Source: Pseudomonadota bacterium
Lineage (GTDB): Bacteria > Myxococcota > UBA9042 > PHBI01
Reading direction: 5' to 3'
Length of the DNA: 8,847 nucleotides
Assembly: GCA_005772945.1 (NCBI GenBank)
Contig: SXIE01000438.1
Coordinates: forward strand, 1-8,847
This document shows positions 1-6,027 of the stretch, in pieces; position 1 is the first letter of the stretch; each line of letters begins with the position of its first letter. The notes beneath the pieces are model-generated. The model was given only the letters and a program-made list of their open reading frames with translations. It did no database searches and was not told where the DNA came from. The position numbers and the translations under genes were made by a program.

Positions 1-924
1 GCAGCTGACGGGGAAGGTCTCCTCGCCCGGGTGCGCGAAGACGATGTCGACGTCGACCTGCTCGGTGATGTCCCAGATAGCCTTCCCGAAGCGCCGCACC
101 TCGGACGACCAGACCTGGTAGGCGGGTGCGTCGTCCGGATCCGGCATCGTCCCCCAGCACTTGAAGTCGGTGCGCACGATGTAGGCCTTGGCCCCGAGCG
201 CGAGGCAGTACTCGCCCTTGCTGGCGTTGCTCACGACCGCGATGGCGTTGGCCCCGGCGGCCTTGCAGATCTGGATCGCCATCGTCCCGAGCCCGCCCGA
301 GCCACCCCAGATCAGGACGTTCATCGCCGGCTTCAGGACATGCGGCGGGTGCCCGTAGAGCATGCGCCACGCGGTCGCGTAGACGAGCATGTACGAGCCG
401 GCTTGGGCCCACGTGAGGTGCTTGGGTTTGGGCAGAATCTGCTGCGGCTGCACGCGGCAGAACTGCGCGAAGCTGCCGTGCGAGGTCTCGTAGCCCCAGA
501 TCTGCTGGCGCCGACAGAGCATCGGGTTGCCACCATTACAATGATGGCACTCGCCGCAGGTCTGGTTGCAGTGGATGACCACCTCGTCGCCGACCTTGCA
601 GCTCTTGACGCCGCTGCCGACGGCCCAGACGACCCCGGCCGCGTCCGAGCCGGCGACGTGGTACGGGTCCTTGTGCAGATCAAGCGGCGAGAGGGGCTTG
701 CCCATCGCGGCCCACACGCCATTGTAGTTCACGCCCGCGGCCATCACGTAGACCAGGACGTCGTTGGGGCCGACGGACGGCGTGACCACGACCTCCTCTG
801 GGAAGGCACGCGCCGGGGGGCCGTGGCGATCCTTGCGGATCGTCACCGCGTGCATGAGGCGCGGCACGGCGCCGAGCGGCGGGATCTCCCCGAGCGCGTA
901 GAGGTCTTTCATGATCTCCGACAT
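1..924 (-). CDS. ccrA: Crotonyl-CoA carboxylase/reductase-like enzyme, 3' end cut by window edge
   Basis: This is the first 308 codons of a gene running off the left edge; family members are about 430-450 aa. The family reductively carboxylates crotonyl-CoA to ethylmalonyl-CoA with NADPH, in the ethylmalonyl-CoA pathway or to supply polyketide extender units. Visible family landmarks are VNYNGVW (65-71), AGSDAAGVVW (91-100), IWGYET (142-147, the region of the catalytic Phe/Tyr-Glu pair), PKPKHLTW (165-172), the nucleotide-binding glycine loop WGGSGGLG (206-213), FGKAIWDIT (279-287) and HPGEETFPVS (298-307). The start at 924 has a GAGGGAG Shine-Dalgarno about 8 nt upstream. Residues 123-137 form a C-x2-C-x2-C-x7-C pattern like the structural zinc lobe of zinc alcohol dehydrogenases, which the canonical Ccr sequences I remember lack. 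The C-terminal part is outside the window, so the CO2-binding His cannot be checked. A related medium-chain enoyl reductase is the main alternative. Confidence 0.88.
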   Translation of the reverse strand, partial: MSEIMKDLYALGEIPPLGAVPRLMHAVTIRKDRHGPPARAFPEEVVVTPSVGPNDVLVYVMAAGVNYNGVWAAMGKPLSPLDLHKDPYHVAGSDAAGVVWAVGSGVKSCKVGDEVVIHCNQTCGECHHCNGGNPMLCRRQQIWGYETSHGSFAQFCRVQPQQILPKPKHLTWAQAGSYMLVYATAWRMLYGHPPHVLKPAMNVLIWGGSGGLGTMAIQICKAAGANAIAVVSNASKGEYCLALGAKAYIVRTDFKCWGTMPDPDDAPAYQVWSSEVRRFGKAIWDITEQVDVDIVFAHPGEETFPVSC

Positions 925-989
925 CGGCGGTCTCCCTCGTGGTCGCTAGGGCGCTGGTCGCTGGGTCACTGCACACGAAGCACGCAATC

Positions 990-1004
990 TAACGCAGCGC
1001 GTTA
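990..1004. promoter_or_regulatory. Candidate operator palindrome between divergent genes
   Basis: A perfect inverted repeat, TAACGC-AGC-GCGTTA, lies 65 nt upstream of the carboxylase/reductase start and 149 nt upstream of the phosphoesterase start. The 6-bp arms and 3-nt spacer suit a dimeric repressor, for example of the TetR type that often controls acyl-CoA genes. The regulator is not in the window and no convincing -35/-10 pair was found beside it, so its role is inferred. Confidence 0.4.
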
Positions 1005-1153
1005 CGACCTTACCCGCGATAGGGGATGCGTGGGAATAGCAAACCGCCCGCGGCGCCCCGGGGCCAACCCGCCGGCAGCGTTGACCCGTGCGGGTGCGCG
1101 TGCATGATGCGCGCTTGCGCACGGCTGCAACGCGGCGCGCACGGGAGGGTCGC

Positions 1154-2728
1154 ATGAAGCGCTTCGATCGGCGGACCTTGCTCAAGCGAACGCTCGAGAC
1201 GACCGGGGTGGCGACGCTGGGGGCGGCCCTCATGGGCGGTGGGGGTTGCGGGGATCAGATCGTCGCGCGCGGTGACGGCGCGGACGCGACCGAGGGCGAG
1301 TCCGAGACCGCGTCCGAGACCGCGTCTGAGACCGAGTCCGAGTCTGAGACCGCGTCCGAGACCGAGTCCGAGTCCGAGACCGAGCCCGAGACCGCGTCCG
1401 AGCTCCCCGGCCCCGAGCCCGCGCTCAGGCCCCTGCGCGGCGACGGCTCGCACCCCTTCCACTACCTCGACACGATCGTCATCGTGCAGCTCGAGAACCG
1501 CTCCTTCGACCACTACTTCGGGGCCCGCAAGCTGGTCGAAGGCAAGGCCGACGTCGACGGCCTTAGCGCCGACGTCGCGAACCTCGCCCTCGACGGCACT
1601 CGCGTTCCGGTCTTCGCCGCCGGCCCCCATTGGATCGTCGATCCCGATCCCCCGCACAGCGCCGCCGCCTCGAATGCCCAATTCGCCGACGGTCTCAACG
1701 CTGGCTTCGTGACTCAGTACGAAGGCCGAATCGCCGCTGCTCAGCGAGCCGCGCTTCGCGGGCAGGTCATGGGTTACATGACCCGCGACGAGCTGCCGCA
1801 GTTCTATGCGTTGGCCGACGCCTTCACGCTCTGCGACCGCTGGCACTGCGGCCTCCTCGGACCGACCTGGCCCAACCGCTTCTTCTCGCATGCGGCGTCC
1901 TCGGGCGGCGCGACCTCGAACCTCCTTCCGCTCGCCGAGCCGACCATCTACACGAAGGCGCTTGCGGCCGGCCTGAGCTACGGCGTCTATCATCAGAGTC
2001 CCATCTACTTCGCGCTGACGATGCTCGATCCGGTCGCAGGCAGCTACCGCGAGAAGGACGTCGCGGACTTCTTCCCCGATGCCGCCGCCGGCACCCTGCC
2101 GAACCTGACCGTCGTCGAGCCCGACTACGGCTTGAACGACGATCACCCGCCGCACGACGGGCGCCTGGGCCAGGCCTTCGTGGCCAGCATCTACGAGGCA
2201 CTGCGCCAGTCGCCGCAATGGGAGCGCTCGCTCATGCTCGTTTTCTACGACGAGCACGGCGGCTTCTACGACCACGTGCCGCCGCCGCCGTCGGTCGGCG
2301 AGACGCGCGTCGGCCAGGGCTTCGATCGGCTCGGTTTCCGCGTGCCGGGCCTCGTCATCAGTCCGCTCGTCCGCCGCGGTCAGGTGTTCCACGAACTGCT
2401 CGAGCACAGCTCGGTGCCCGGCCTCATCTCGCGCGTCTTCGGCCTGCCGTTCGTGAACGAGCGCTCGCGTCTCGCCGGCGACTTCGCGGACGCCTTCGAC
2501 CTCGATCTCACGGTGCACGCCAAGCGACCGCCGCCGCCGGTCCTGCCCGAGGTGACCATCCCGTCGCCGATGCTCGAGGCCGCGCTGCACGGGCGCTGCC
2601 GCCAGGAGGAGCTGGTGGCGTACGCGGCGGCGCGCGGGATCCGCGAAGACGGCTACGACGAGAAACGGCGGCGCACGGAGCGCTGGCTCGAGGCGGCGGT
2701 CAAGCTCGGTGCCGTCCGCGTGAGCTGA
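1154..2728 (+). CDS. Tat-exported phosphoesterase, phospholipase C / AcpA family, probable lipoprotein
   Basis: A 524-aa phosphoesterase (PF04185 type; phospholipase C or acid phosphatase AcpA-like) that probably hydrolyses phosphate mono- or diesters outside the cytoplasm. The N-terminus has a twin-arginine motif (DRRTLLK, 5-11), a hydrophobic stretch and a lipobox-like GGGC ending at Cys32, suggesting Tat export and lipid anchoring. A Ser/Glu/Thr repeat linker (about 47-83) follows. Catalytic landmarks are ENRSFDHYFG (114-123, metal ligands Glu114/Asn115 by analogy with AcpA), GPTWPNR (236-242, with Thr238 where AcpA has its nucleophilic Ser), HPPHDG (331-336), DEHGGFYDH (366-374) and EHSSV (417-421). 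I chose the ATG at 1154 because GGGAGGG sits just upstream and the Tat motif follows directly; an in-frame ATG at 1088 would add 22 Arg-rich residues. It ends 16 nt from the convergent membrane-protein gene. The substrate cannot be told from the sequence. Confidence 0.9.
   Translation: MKRFDRRTLLKRTLETTGVATLGAALMGGGGCGDQIVARGDGADATEGESETASETASETESESETASETESESETEPETASELPGPEPALRPLRGDGSHPFHYLDTIVIVQLENRSFDHYFGARKLVEGKADVDGLSADVANLALDGTRVPVFAAGPHWIVDPDPPHSAAASNAQFADGLNAGFVTQYEGRIAAAQRAALRGQVMGYMTRDELPQFYALADAFTLCDRWHCGLLGPTWPNRFFSHAASSGGATSNLLPLAEPTIYTKALAAGLSYGVYHQSPIYFALTMLDPVAGSYREKDVADFFPDAAAGTLPNLTVVEPDYGLNDDHPPHDGRLGQAFVASIYEALRQSPQWERSLMLVFYDEHGGFYDHVPPPPSVGETRVGQGFDRLGFRVPGLVISPLVRRGQVFHELLEHSSVPGLISRVFGLPFVNERSRLAGDFADAFDLDLTVHAKRPPPPVLPEVTIPSPMLEAALHGRCRQEELVAYAAARGIREDGYDEKRRRTERWLEAAVKLGAVRVS
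1292..1402 (+). repeat. Degenerate GAG-TCC-GAG-ACC repeats encoding a Ser/Glu/Thr linker
   Basis: About 110 bp inside the phosphoesterase gene consist of imperfect 6-18 bp repeats of Glu, Ser, Thr and Ala codons (ESETASET-type units). They encode a strongly acidic, probably disordered tether between the lipobox-like cysteine and the catalytic domain. Repeats of this kind can change length by slippage or recombination. Confidence 0.8.
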
Positions 2729-2744
2729 GCGCCGCGCCGCAGCC

Positions 2745-3347
2745 TCAGGGTTCAGGGAGATCGAGCGCGCACGTGTCGGGTTTGCCCAGCACGAACGCGC
2801 GATACGCGAGTACCGCGAGCGCGGCGAGGCCCCAGCCGAGCCCCACGACCACCCCCGCGTCGACGATCCCGCGCCATGGCTGGGGCAGCAGCCGCACCAG
2901 GAGGACCAGCCCCACCACGCCGGCCGTGAGGGCGAACGCGCTGACGCGCCGTCGCCGCGTGGCATGGAAGAATCCCATGCAGAATAGCGGCGCGAAGAGG
3001 AGATCCAAGCGAAGGCCGCGCAGCGGCTGCCCGAGCGCACGCAAGCGAAGGCCGCGCAGCGGCTGCCCGAGCGCACGCACGCGGACCGGGCGCTCGGCAA
3101 GGTAGCGGGCGCGCGCCACGACCCGCGGCGCGAAGCCGCGCTGGAACCCGCGGTAGCCCTCGGCCCAGGCCATCACCACGACGAGCAGGATGAGCGCCAC
3201 CCATTGAAGCGCGCTCAGCTCGCGTGAGAGACCCTCGAACGCCGTCTGGCCGAGCCGCACGACCGCGCTGCCAAGGAGCAGCATCACGCCGCCGAGCCCC
3301 CAGAGGGCCGGCCATATCGTCGTCACGGCCGGACGTCCTTCGTGCAT
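2745..3347 (-). CDS. Conserved-looking multi-pass membrane protein of unknown function
   Basis: A 200-aa hydrophobic protein with about five membrane segments (roughly 11-30, 45-63, 114-128, 135-154 and 161-185). The loop after the second segment carries EGYRGFQ (63-69) and FAPR (72-75), and HATRRRR (128-134) follows the third. These look like conserved motifs of an uncharacterised bacterial membrane family, but no function can be given. An exact 12-residue duplication (RALGQPLRGLRL, 91-102 and 103-114) enlarges the loop before the third segment. The start is uncertain: ATG at 3347 has AAGG 7 nt upstream, while an in-frame GTG at 3326 has GAAGGA 9 nt upstream and would begin almost at the first membrane segment (193 aa). 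The longer reading frame upstream to 3563 is Pro/Arg-rich and looks non-coding. It is convergent with the phosphoesterase gene. Confidence 0.78.
   Translation of the reverse strand: MHEGRPAVTTIWPALWGLGGVMLLLGSAVVRLGQTAFEGLSRELSALQWVALILLVVVMAWAEGYRGFQRGFAPRVVARARYLAERPVRVRALGQPLRGLRLRALGQPLRGLRLDLLFAPLFCMGFFHATRRRRVSAFALTAGVVGLVLLVRLLPQPWRGIVDAGVVVGLGWGLAALAVLAYRAFVLGKPDTCALDLPEP
3006..3079. repeat. Exact 36-bp tandem duplication inside the membrane-protein gene
   Basis: Two identical adjacent copies, 3007-3042 and 3043-3078, with the match extending one base on each side. The 36-bp unit is a multiple of three, so the reading frame is kept and 12 residues are doubled in a predicted loop. The lack of any difference between copies suggests a recent or actively maintained duplication. 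Confidence 0.95.
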
Positions 3348-3632
3348 CGCGTTGCCTTGTGCAGCGCAGGCGCCATTGCTTGCGGCCGCATGCCAGGCCA
3401 TCGCACGATCGCGTACGCGCGGAAAGTCCCATGGCGCGGGCGGTCTCCGCGTTCCCACAGGCGGGCCGGTCGAGCGCGACGAGCCGGAGGTGGGGACGGC
3501 GGCCGGCCATCGGCGACATCTGTGCGGCCTGGTCGGTGGCGGATGTGAGGAGGATGTATCCATGCGCAGACGCCAGAACTTGTGACTAACTCGTCCGTGA
3601 AAACGGCGGTCGCATCACCCACGGAGCACCCC
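3348..3632. other. Divergent intergenic region with no convincing gene
   Basis: This 285-bp gap lies between the leftward membrane-protein gene and the rightward secreted-protein gene and must hold promoters for both. I found no clear -35/-10 pair. Near its right end GAGGAGGATG precedes an 11-codon frame (3556-3588) ending in TAA, which is too short and unsupported to call a gene. Confidence 0.5.
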
Positions 3633-4520
3633 ATGAATCCCCGTCCCTTCGTCTTGGCGTCCGCCCTCGTTGCCCTGTCCGCCGCCGGCGTGAGCCTCGC
3701 CCAGCCGCCGGCCCCCGCGCCCACGCCCCCCCTGTCCCCAGTCCCAACCGAAGTCCCGCCGCTGACCCGCGTCCGCCCGACGCTCGACATCGCCGGCACG
3801 CACATCGTCGAAATGTCGCTCTACTTCGCCCAGCCGAGCGAGGCCTTCGACACCGGGATCACCGTCTCGGGCTTCCGCGCCGACGGCTGCGGCTTCGTCG
3901 CCGAGGTCGCCGCTCGGACCGCCCGCGCCGCGACCACCGTCTTCACGCTCGGGGTCCGCGCGACCGCCTCCTGCGCGCCCGAGACCAAGAACCAGGATAC
4001 GGGCTTCACGGTCTCTCTCGGCGCGCTCGCCGCCGGTCACTATGAGGTGACCCTCGGCGGGCTGCGACTGCCGTTCGACGTCCAGCCGGTCGTGCGCATC
4101 TCGGACGAGTGGGCGGTACGCCTGGCCGCGGTCCAGCAGTACCGGAACATCGGCGTCCACGCGTGCGGCATGCCGCCGTACTACAGCGGCGCGGGCCTCT
4201 TCCCGGAGGCGCTCGAGGCCTTCAAGCGCGACCATGCGGACGTCTGGGCGCGCGTCATCCAGATCACCACGGTGACCTATCCGCCCTCGCCCGAAGAGGC
4301 TGCGGCCCGGCTCATCGCCGACGCGCAGCTCCTCCAAGTCACGCCCGGACCCGACGGCACTTGGAACTTCGCGTTCACGTCGAGCTCGTGCTGCTCGACC
4401 ACCACGACCCGCGGTGTGGCGCGCGTGACCGGTGCCAAGGTGGCCTTGCCTGCCGACGGCGCCCTCATTCACCAGACCGTCGCGCGCCCCGGCTGCAACG
4501 AGAGCGACTTCCCGGTGTGA
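3633..4520 (+). CDS. Secreted protein of unknown function
   Basis: A 295-aa protein with a clear Sec signal peptide (Arg4, hydrophobic 6-19, probable cleavage after SLA at 23) followed by a Pro/Ala-rich stretch (about 24-45). The mature part has a likely beta-rich region (50-155) and a second region with Cys178 and a vicinal Cys pair (253-254) inside a Ser/Thr-rich run. In all there are six cysteines (86, 114, 178, 253, 254, 288), so disulfides are plausible in the periplasm or outside. I do not recognise a family. The ATG at 3633 is chosen because GGAG lies 6 nt upstream and the signal peptide begins there; the in-frame ATG at 3582 would put 17 polar residues ahead of it. The next gene starts 100 nt downstream in the same direction, with a strong hairpin between them. 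Confidence 0.82.
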   Translation: MNPRPFVLASALVALSAAGVSLAQPPAPAPTPPLSPVPTEVPPLTRVRPTLDIAGTHIVEMSLYFAQPSEAFDTGITVSGFRADGCGFVAEVAARTARAATTVFTLGVRATASCAPETKNQDTGFTVSLGALAAGHYEVTLGGLRLPFDVQPVVRISDEWAVRLAAVQQYRNIGVHACGMPPYYSGAGLFPEALEAFKRDHADVWARVIQITTVTYPPSPEEAAARLIADAQLLQVTPGPDGTWNFAFTSSSCCSTTTTRGVARVTGAKVALPADGALIHQTVARPGCNESDFPV

Positions 4521-4553
4521 GGTTCGGCGATCGGCCCGCAAACATCCGTGATT

Positions 4554-4589
4554 CGGCGCGCGCGATGACCTATTATCATCGGCGCGCCG
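4554..4589 (+). promoter_or_regulatory. Strong 14-bp hairpin upstream of the MYXO-CTERM gene
   Basis: The arms CGGCGCGC-(G)-CGATGA (4554-4568) and TCATCG-GCGCGCCG (4576-4589) pair fully except for one bulged G at 4562, with the 7-nt loop CCTATTA. It begins 33 nt after the secreted-protein stop and ends 31 nt before the next start. It has no following T-run, so it could be a processing or attenuation element, an intrinsic-like terminator or an operator. The -10-like hexamer TATTAT (4571-4576) overlaps the loop and the first base of the right arm, but no good -35 is seen. Confidence 0.6.
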
Positions 4590-4620
4590 TCCGGGGCGCA
4601 CACCTGCGAGGAGACTCCCT

Positions 4621-5676
4621 ATGAAGAAGCAAGCTTGGTCGGCGATGTGGATCGGGGCGAGCGTGCTCGTCGCCGGCTGGGCGGGGGCCGCCCGGGCCGA
4701 GCTCGGCGCAACGTGCGCGTCCGACACCGACTGCGGCAAGGGCCTCGTCTGCGAGGTGGTCGGCGGGACGGCGTGCGCGTGCCCGGCGGGCGGCGAATGC
4801 CCGCCCTGCGAGACGAGCGAGACCCGCGCCTGCGTGCCAGGGCCGTGCGCCACGAACGGCGACTGCGCCGACGGGTACGTGTGCGTGAGCTACGAGGTCC
4901 CGTGCGCGACCAACATGTCGGAGCCCGCGTGCGATCCGGACGGCGCGTCGTGCCCGCCGCCGCGCGAGCCGGTCCCGTGCACGAACGAGAAAGAGAGCGT
5001 GTGCGCGCCCAAGTGGACACAGCCGTGCACGACGGCCGCCGACTGTGGCGCCGGCTTTACGTGCGAGGCCGAGGAGATCTGCCAGTGCTCGGGAAGCGCG
5101 GGCACGGGGAGCGCCACGCCACCGGCGCCAAGCGAGCCCAGCCCTGGCGGCAGCTCGGGCGGTGCCGACGGCAGCGCGAGCGATCGCGAGGGCGGTTCGG
5201 ATGGGAGCGACGGGGGCAGCGGGGGCAGCGGCGACGCAATGCCGCCCGACGCCAGCTGCACCTGCGAGCCGTCCGAGGCGAAATACTGCCACCCCGAGGC
5301 CGTGTCGTGTACCGGCGACGGCCAATGCCCGGAGGGCTGGACCTGCGAGATGGGCGGCACCGCGACGACCTGCGCGCGCGACTCGAGCGGGGCCGAGCCC
5401 GCCTGCGAGCCCGCGCCCGCCCCGAACGAGGGCGAATGCTACCCCGCCGGGTTCGAGAGCGTCGGCGGCCTCTACGAGGCGACCAAGGACGCGACCGAGG
5501 CGGCCGCGCAAGGCAACGATACGGGCAGCGCGCCGCCCGCGAATCCGACGGGTGCGATCCCGGGGACGTCTGCCGGCGGGGCGGGGTGCGAGGGCGGGGC
5601 TGCGGAGGCGTGGCTCGCGCTGGCGGCGCTCGGACTCGTCGCGCGGCGGCGCGGCGCGTCTCGCGGCCGAGCCTGA
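4621..5676 (+). CDS. Cys-rich exported protein with a MYXO-CTERM-type C-terminus
   Basis: A 351-aa surface or secreted protein. It has a Sec signal peptide (KK at 2-3, hydrophobic 8-24, likely cleavage after ARA at 26). Four modules share the exact spacing C-x5-C-x5-C: 32/38/44, 76/82/88, 136/142/148 and 230/236/242, each with an acidic or polar residue before the middle Cys and Gly before the last. This is the kind of small disulfide module common in myxobacterial surface proteins. A Gly/Ser-rich spacer (about 158-208) separates the third and fourth modules. The C-terminus has Gly-Cys (322-323), a short helix (327-341) and RRR (342-344), as in MYXO-CTERM tails, which are known to be processed for surface anchoring. 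GAGGAG lies 9 nt before the ATG. The ligand or role is unknown. Confidence 0.88.
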   Translation: MKKQAWSAMWIGASVLVAGWAGAARAELGATCASDTDCGKGLVCEVVGGTACACPAGGECPPCETSETRACVPGPCATNGDCADGYVCVSYEVPCATNMSEPACDPDGASCPPPREPVPCTNEKESVCAPKWTQPCTTAADCGAGFTCEAEEICQCSGSAGTGSATPPAPSEPSPGGSSGGADGSASDREGGSDGSDGGSGGSGDAMPPDASCTCEPSEAKYCHPEAVSCTGDGQCPEGWTCEMGGTATTCARDSSGAEPACEPAPAPNEGECYPAGFESVGGLYEATKDATEAAAQGNDTGSAPPANPTGAIPGTSAGGAGCEGGAAEAWLALAALGLVARRRGASRGRA

Positions 5677-5700
5677 GACGCCGAGGGGCCGGCGGCTGAG

Positions 5701-5728
5701 CGCGGACGGATCGCAGGATCCGACCGCG
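5701..5728 (+). terminator. Terminator-like hairpin after the MYXO-CTERM gene
   Basis: The arms CGCGG-A-CGGATC and GATCCG-A-CCGCG form 11 base pairs with a single A/A mismatch and a GCAG tetraloop, 24 nt after the stop codon. There is no downstream T-run, so it may stop transcription inefficiently, protect the mRNA 3' end, or work with Rho. High-GC bacteria often lack a T-tract. Confidence 0.55.
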
Positions 5729-5770
5729 ACCCGTGCGTCGGCGCACGAAGCGCCGGAACGCTCTCCGAGG

Positions 5771-5938
5771 CCACCGGTGCTGACGGAGGTCGGCTTGGAG
5801 TTCTCTCCAACGCCACCTGTGCTGACGGAGGTCGGCTTGGAGTTCTCTCCAACGCCACCTGTGTCGACGGAGTTCGGCTTGGAGTTCTCTCCAACGCCAC
5901 CTGTGCTGCGTTAGGTCGGCTTGGAGTTCTCTCCGGCG
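5771..5938. repeat. Four 42-bp tandem repeats, each with a TTGGAG/CTCCAA stem-loop
   Basis: Units begin at 5771, 5813, 5855 and 5897; a degenerate partial unit precedes at about 5761. Units 1 and 2 differ by one base, unit 3 by a few, and unit 4 diverges at its centre and end. Each unit holds TTGGAG-TTCT-CTCCAA (5795-5810, 5837-5852, 5879-5894); in unit 4 (5921-5936) the arm is CTCCGG, which still pairs in RNA through G-U. The array could be a bidirectional termination or mRNA-stabilising element, a protein-binding array, or a fast-evolving minisatellite. Confidence 0.9.
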
Positions 5939-5943
5939 ACGTG

Positions 5944-5973
5944 TGCGCCGGGTTGCGACCCGCTGGGTGCGCA
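5944..5973 (-). terminator. Bulged hairpin downstream of the racemase gene
   Basis: An inner stem CGGGT-TGCG-ACCCG (5949-5962) is extended by an outer stem TGCGC/GCGCA (5944-5948 with 5969-5973) across a 6-nt one-sided bulge. It lies 54 nt beyond the stop codon of the leftward operon. It has no T-run, so a terminator role is only possible. Confidence 0.35.
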
Positions 5974-6027
5974 TCGATCATATAGGAGGGGCTGCGGGGC
6001 CGGAGGGCACCCCTCGACCGGGCGGTG

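Larger units (their letters stand above)
5677..6027. other. Convergent intergenic region made of hairpins and tandem repeats, no gene
   Basis: This 351-bp gap separates the ends of two convergent transcription units. It contains a hairpin at 5701-5728, four 42-bp repeat units at 5771-5938 and a bulged hairpin at 5944-5973. Open frames cross it on both strands, but they only continue shadow frames of neighbouring genes and lack credible starts or ribosome-binding sites. Confidence 0.75.

Noticed and set aside
31..1107. Plus-strand 358-codon frame over the ccr-like gene
   Set aside because: It lies antisense to a clearly recognisable enzyme and its translation is Arg/His/Asp-rich low-complexity sequence.
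1010..3100. Long 696-codon minus-strand open frame opposite the phosphoesterase gene
   Set aside because: It is antisense to a gene with clear catalytic motifs, and its Gly/Leu repeats are only the complement of the Ser/Glu/Thr linker; open frames are expected opposite high-GC genes.
3556..3588. Eleven-codon leader-peptide-like frame before the secreted-protein gene
   Set aside because: A GAGGAG precedes it, but there is no attenuator structure or amino-acid run to support a regulatory leader.
5677..5914. Plus-strand frame reading the repeats as TPPVLTEVGLEFSP units
   Set aside because: It continues a shadow frame of the MYXO-CTERM gene, has no credible start of its own and stops inside unit 4.
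5771..5938. CRISPR array
   Set aside because: Repeats are directly adjacent with no unique spacers, and no cas genes are present.
5057..5974. Minus-strand frame reading the 42-bp repeats as WRELQADLRQHR-type units
   Set aside because: Its ATG at 5974 has no Shine-Dalgarno, it becomes Arg-rich and runs antisense into the MYXO-CTERM gene, and unit differences show no coding constraint.
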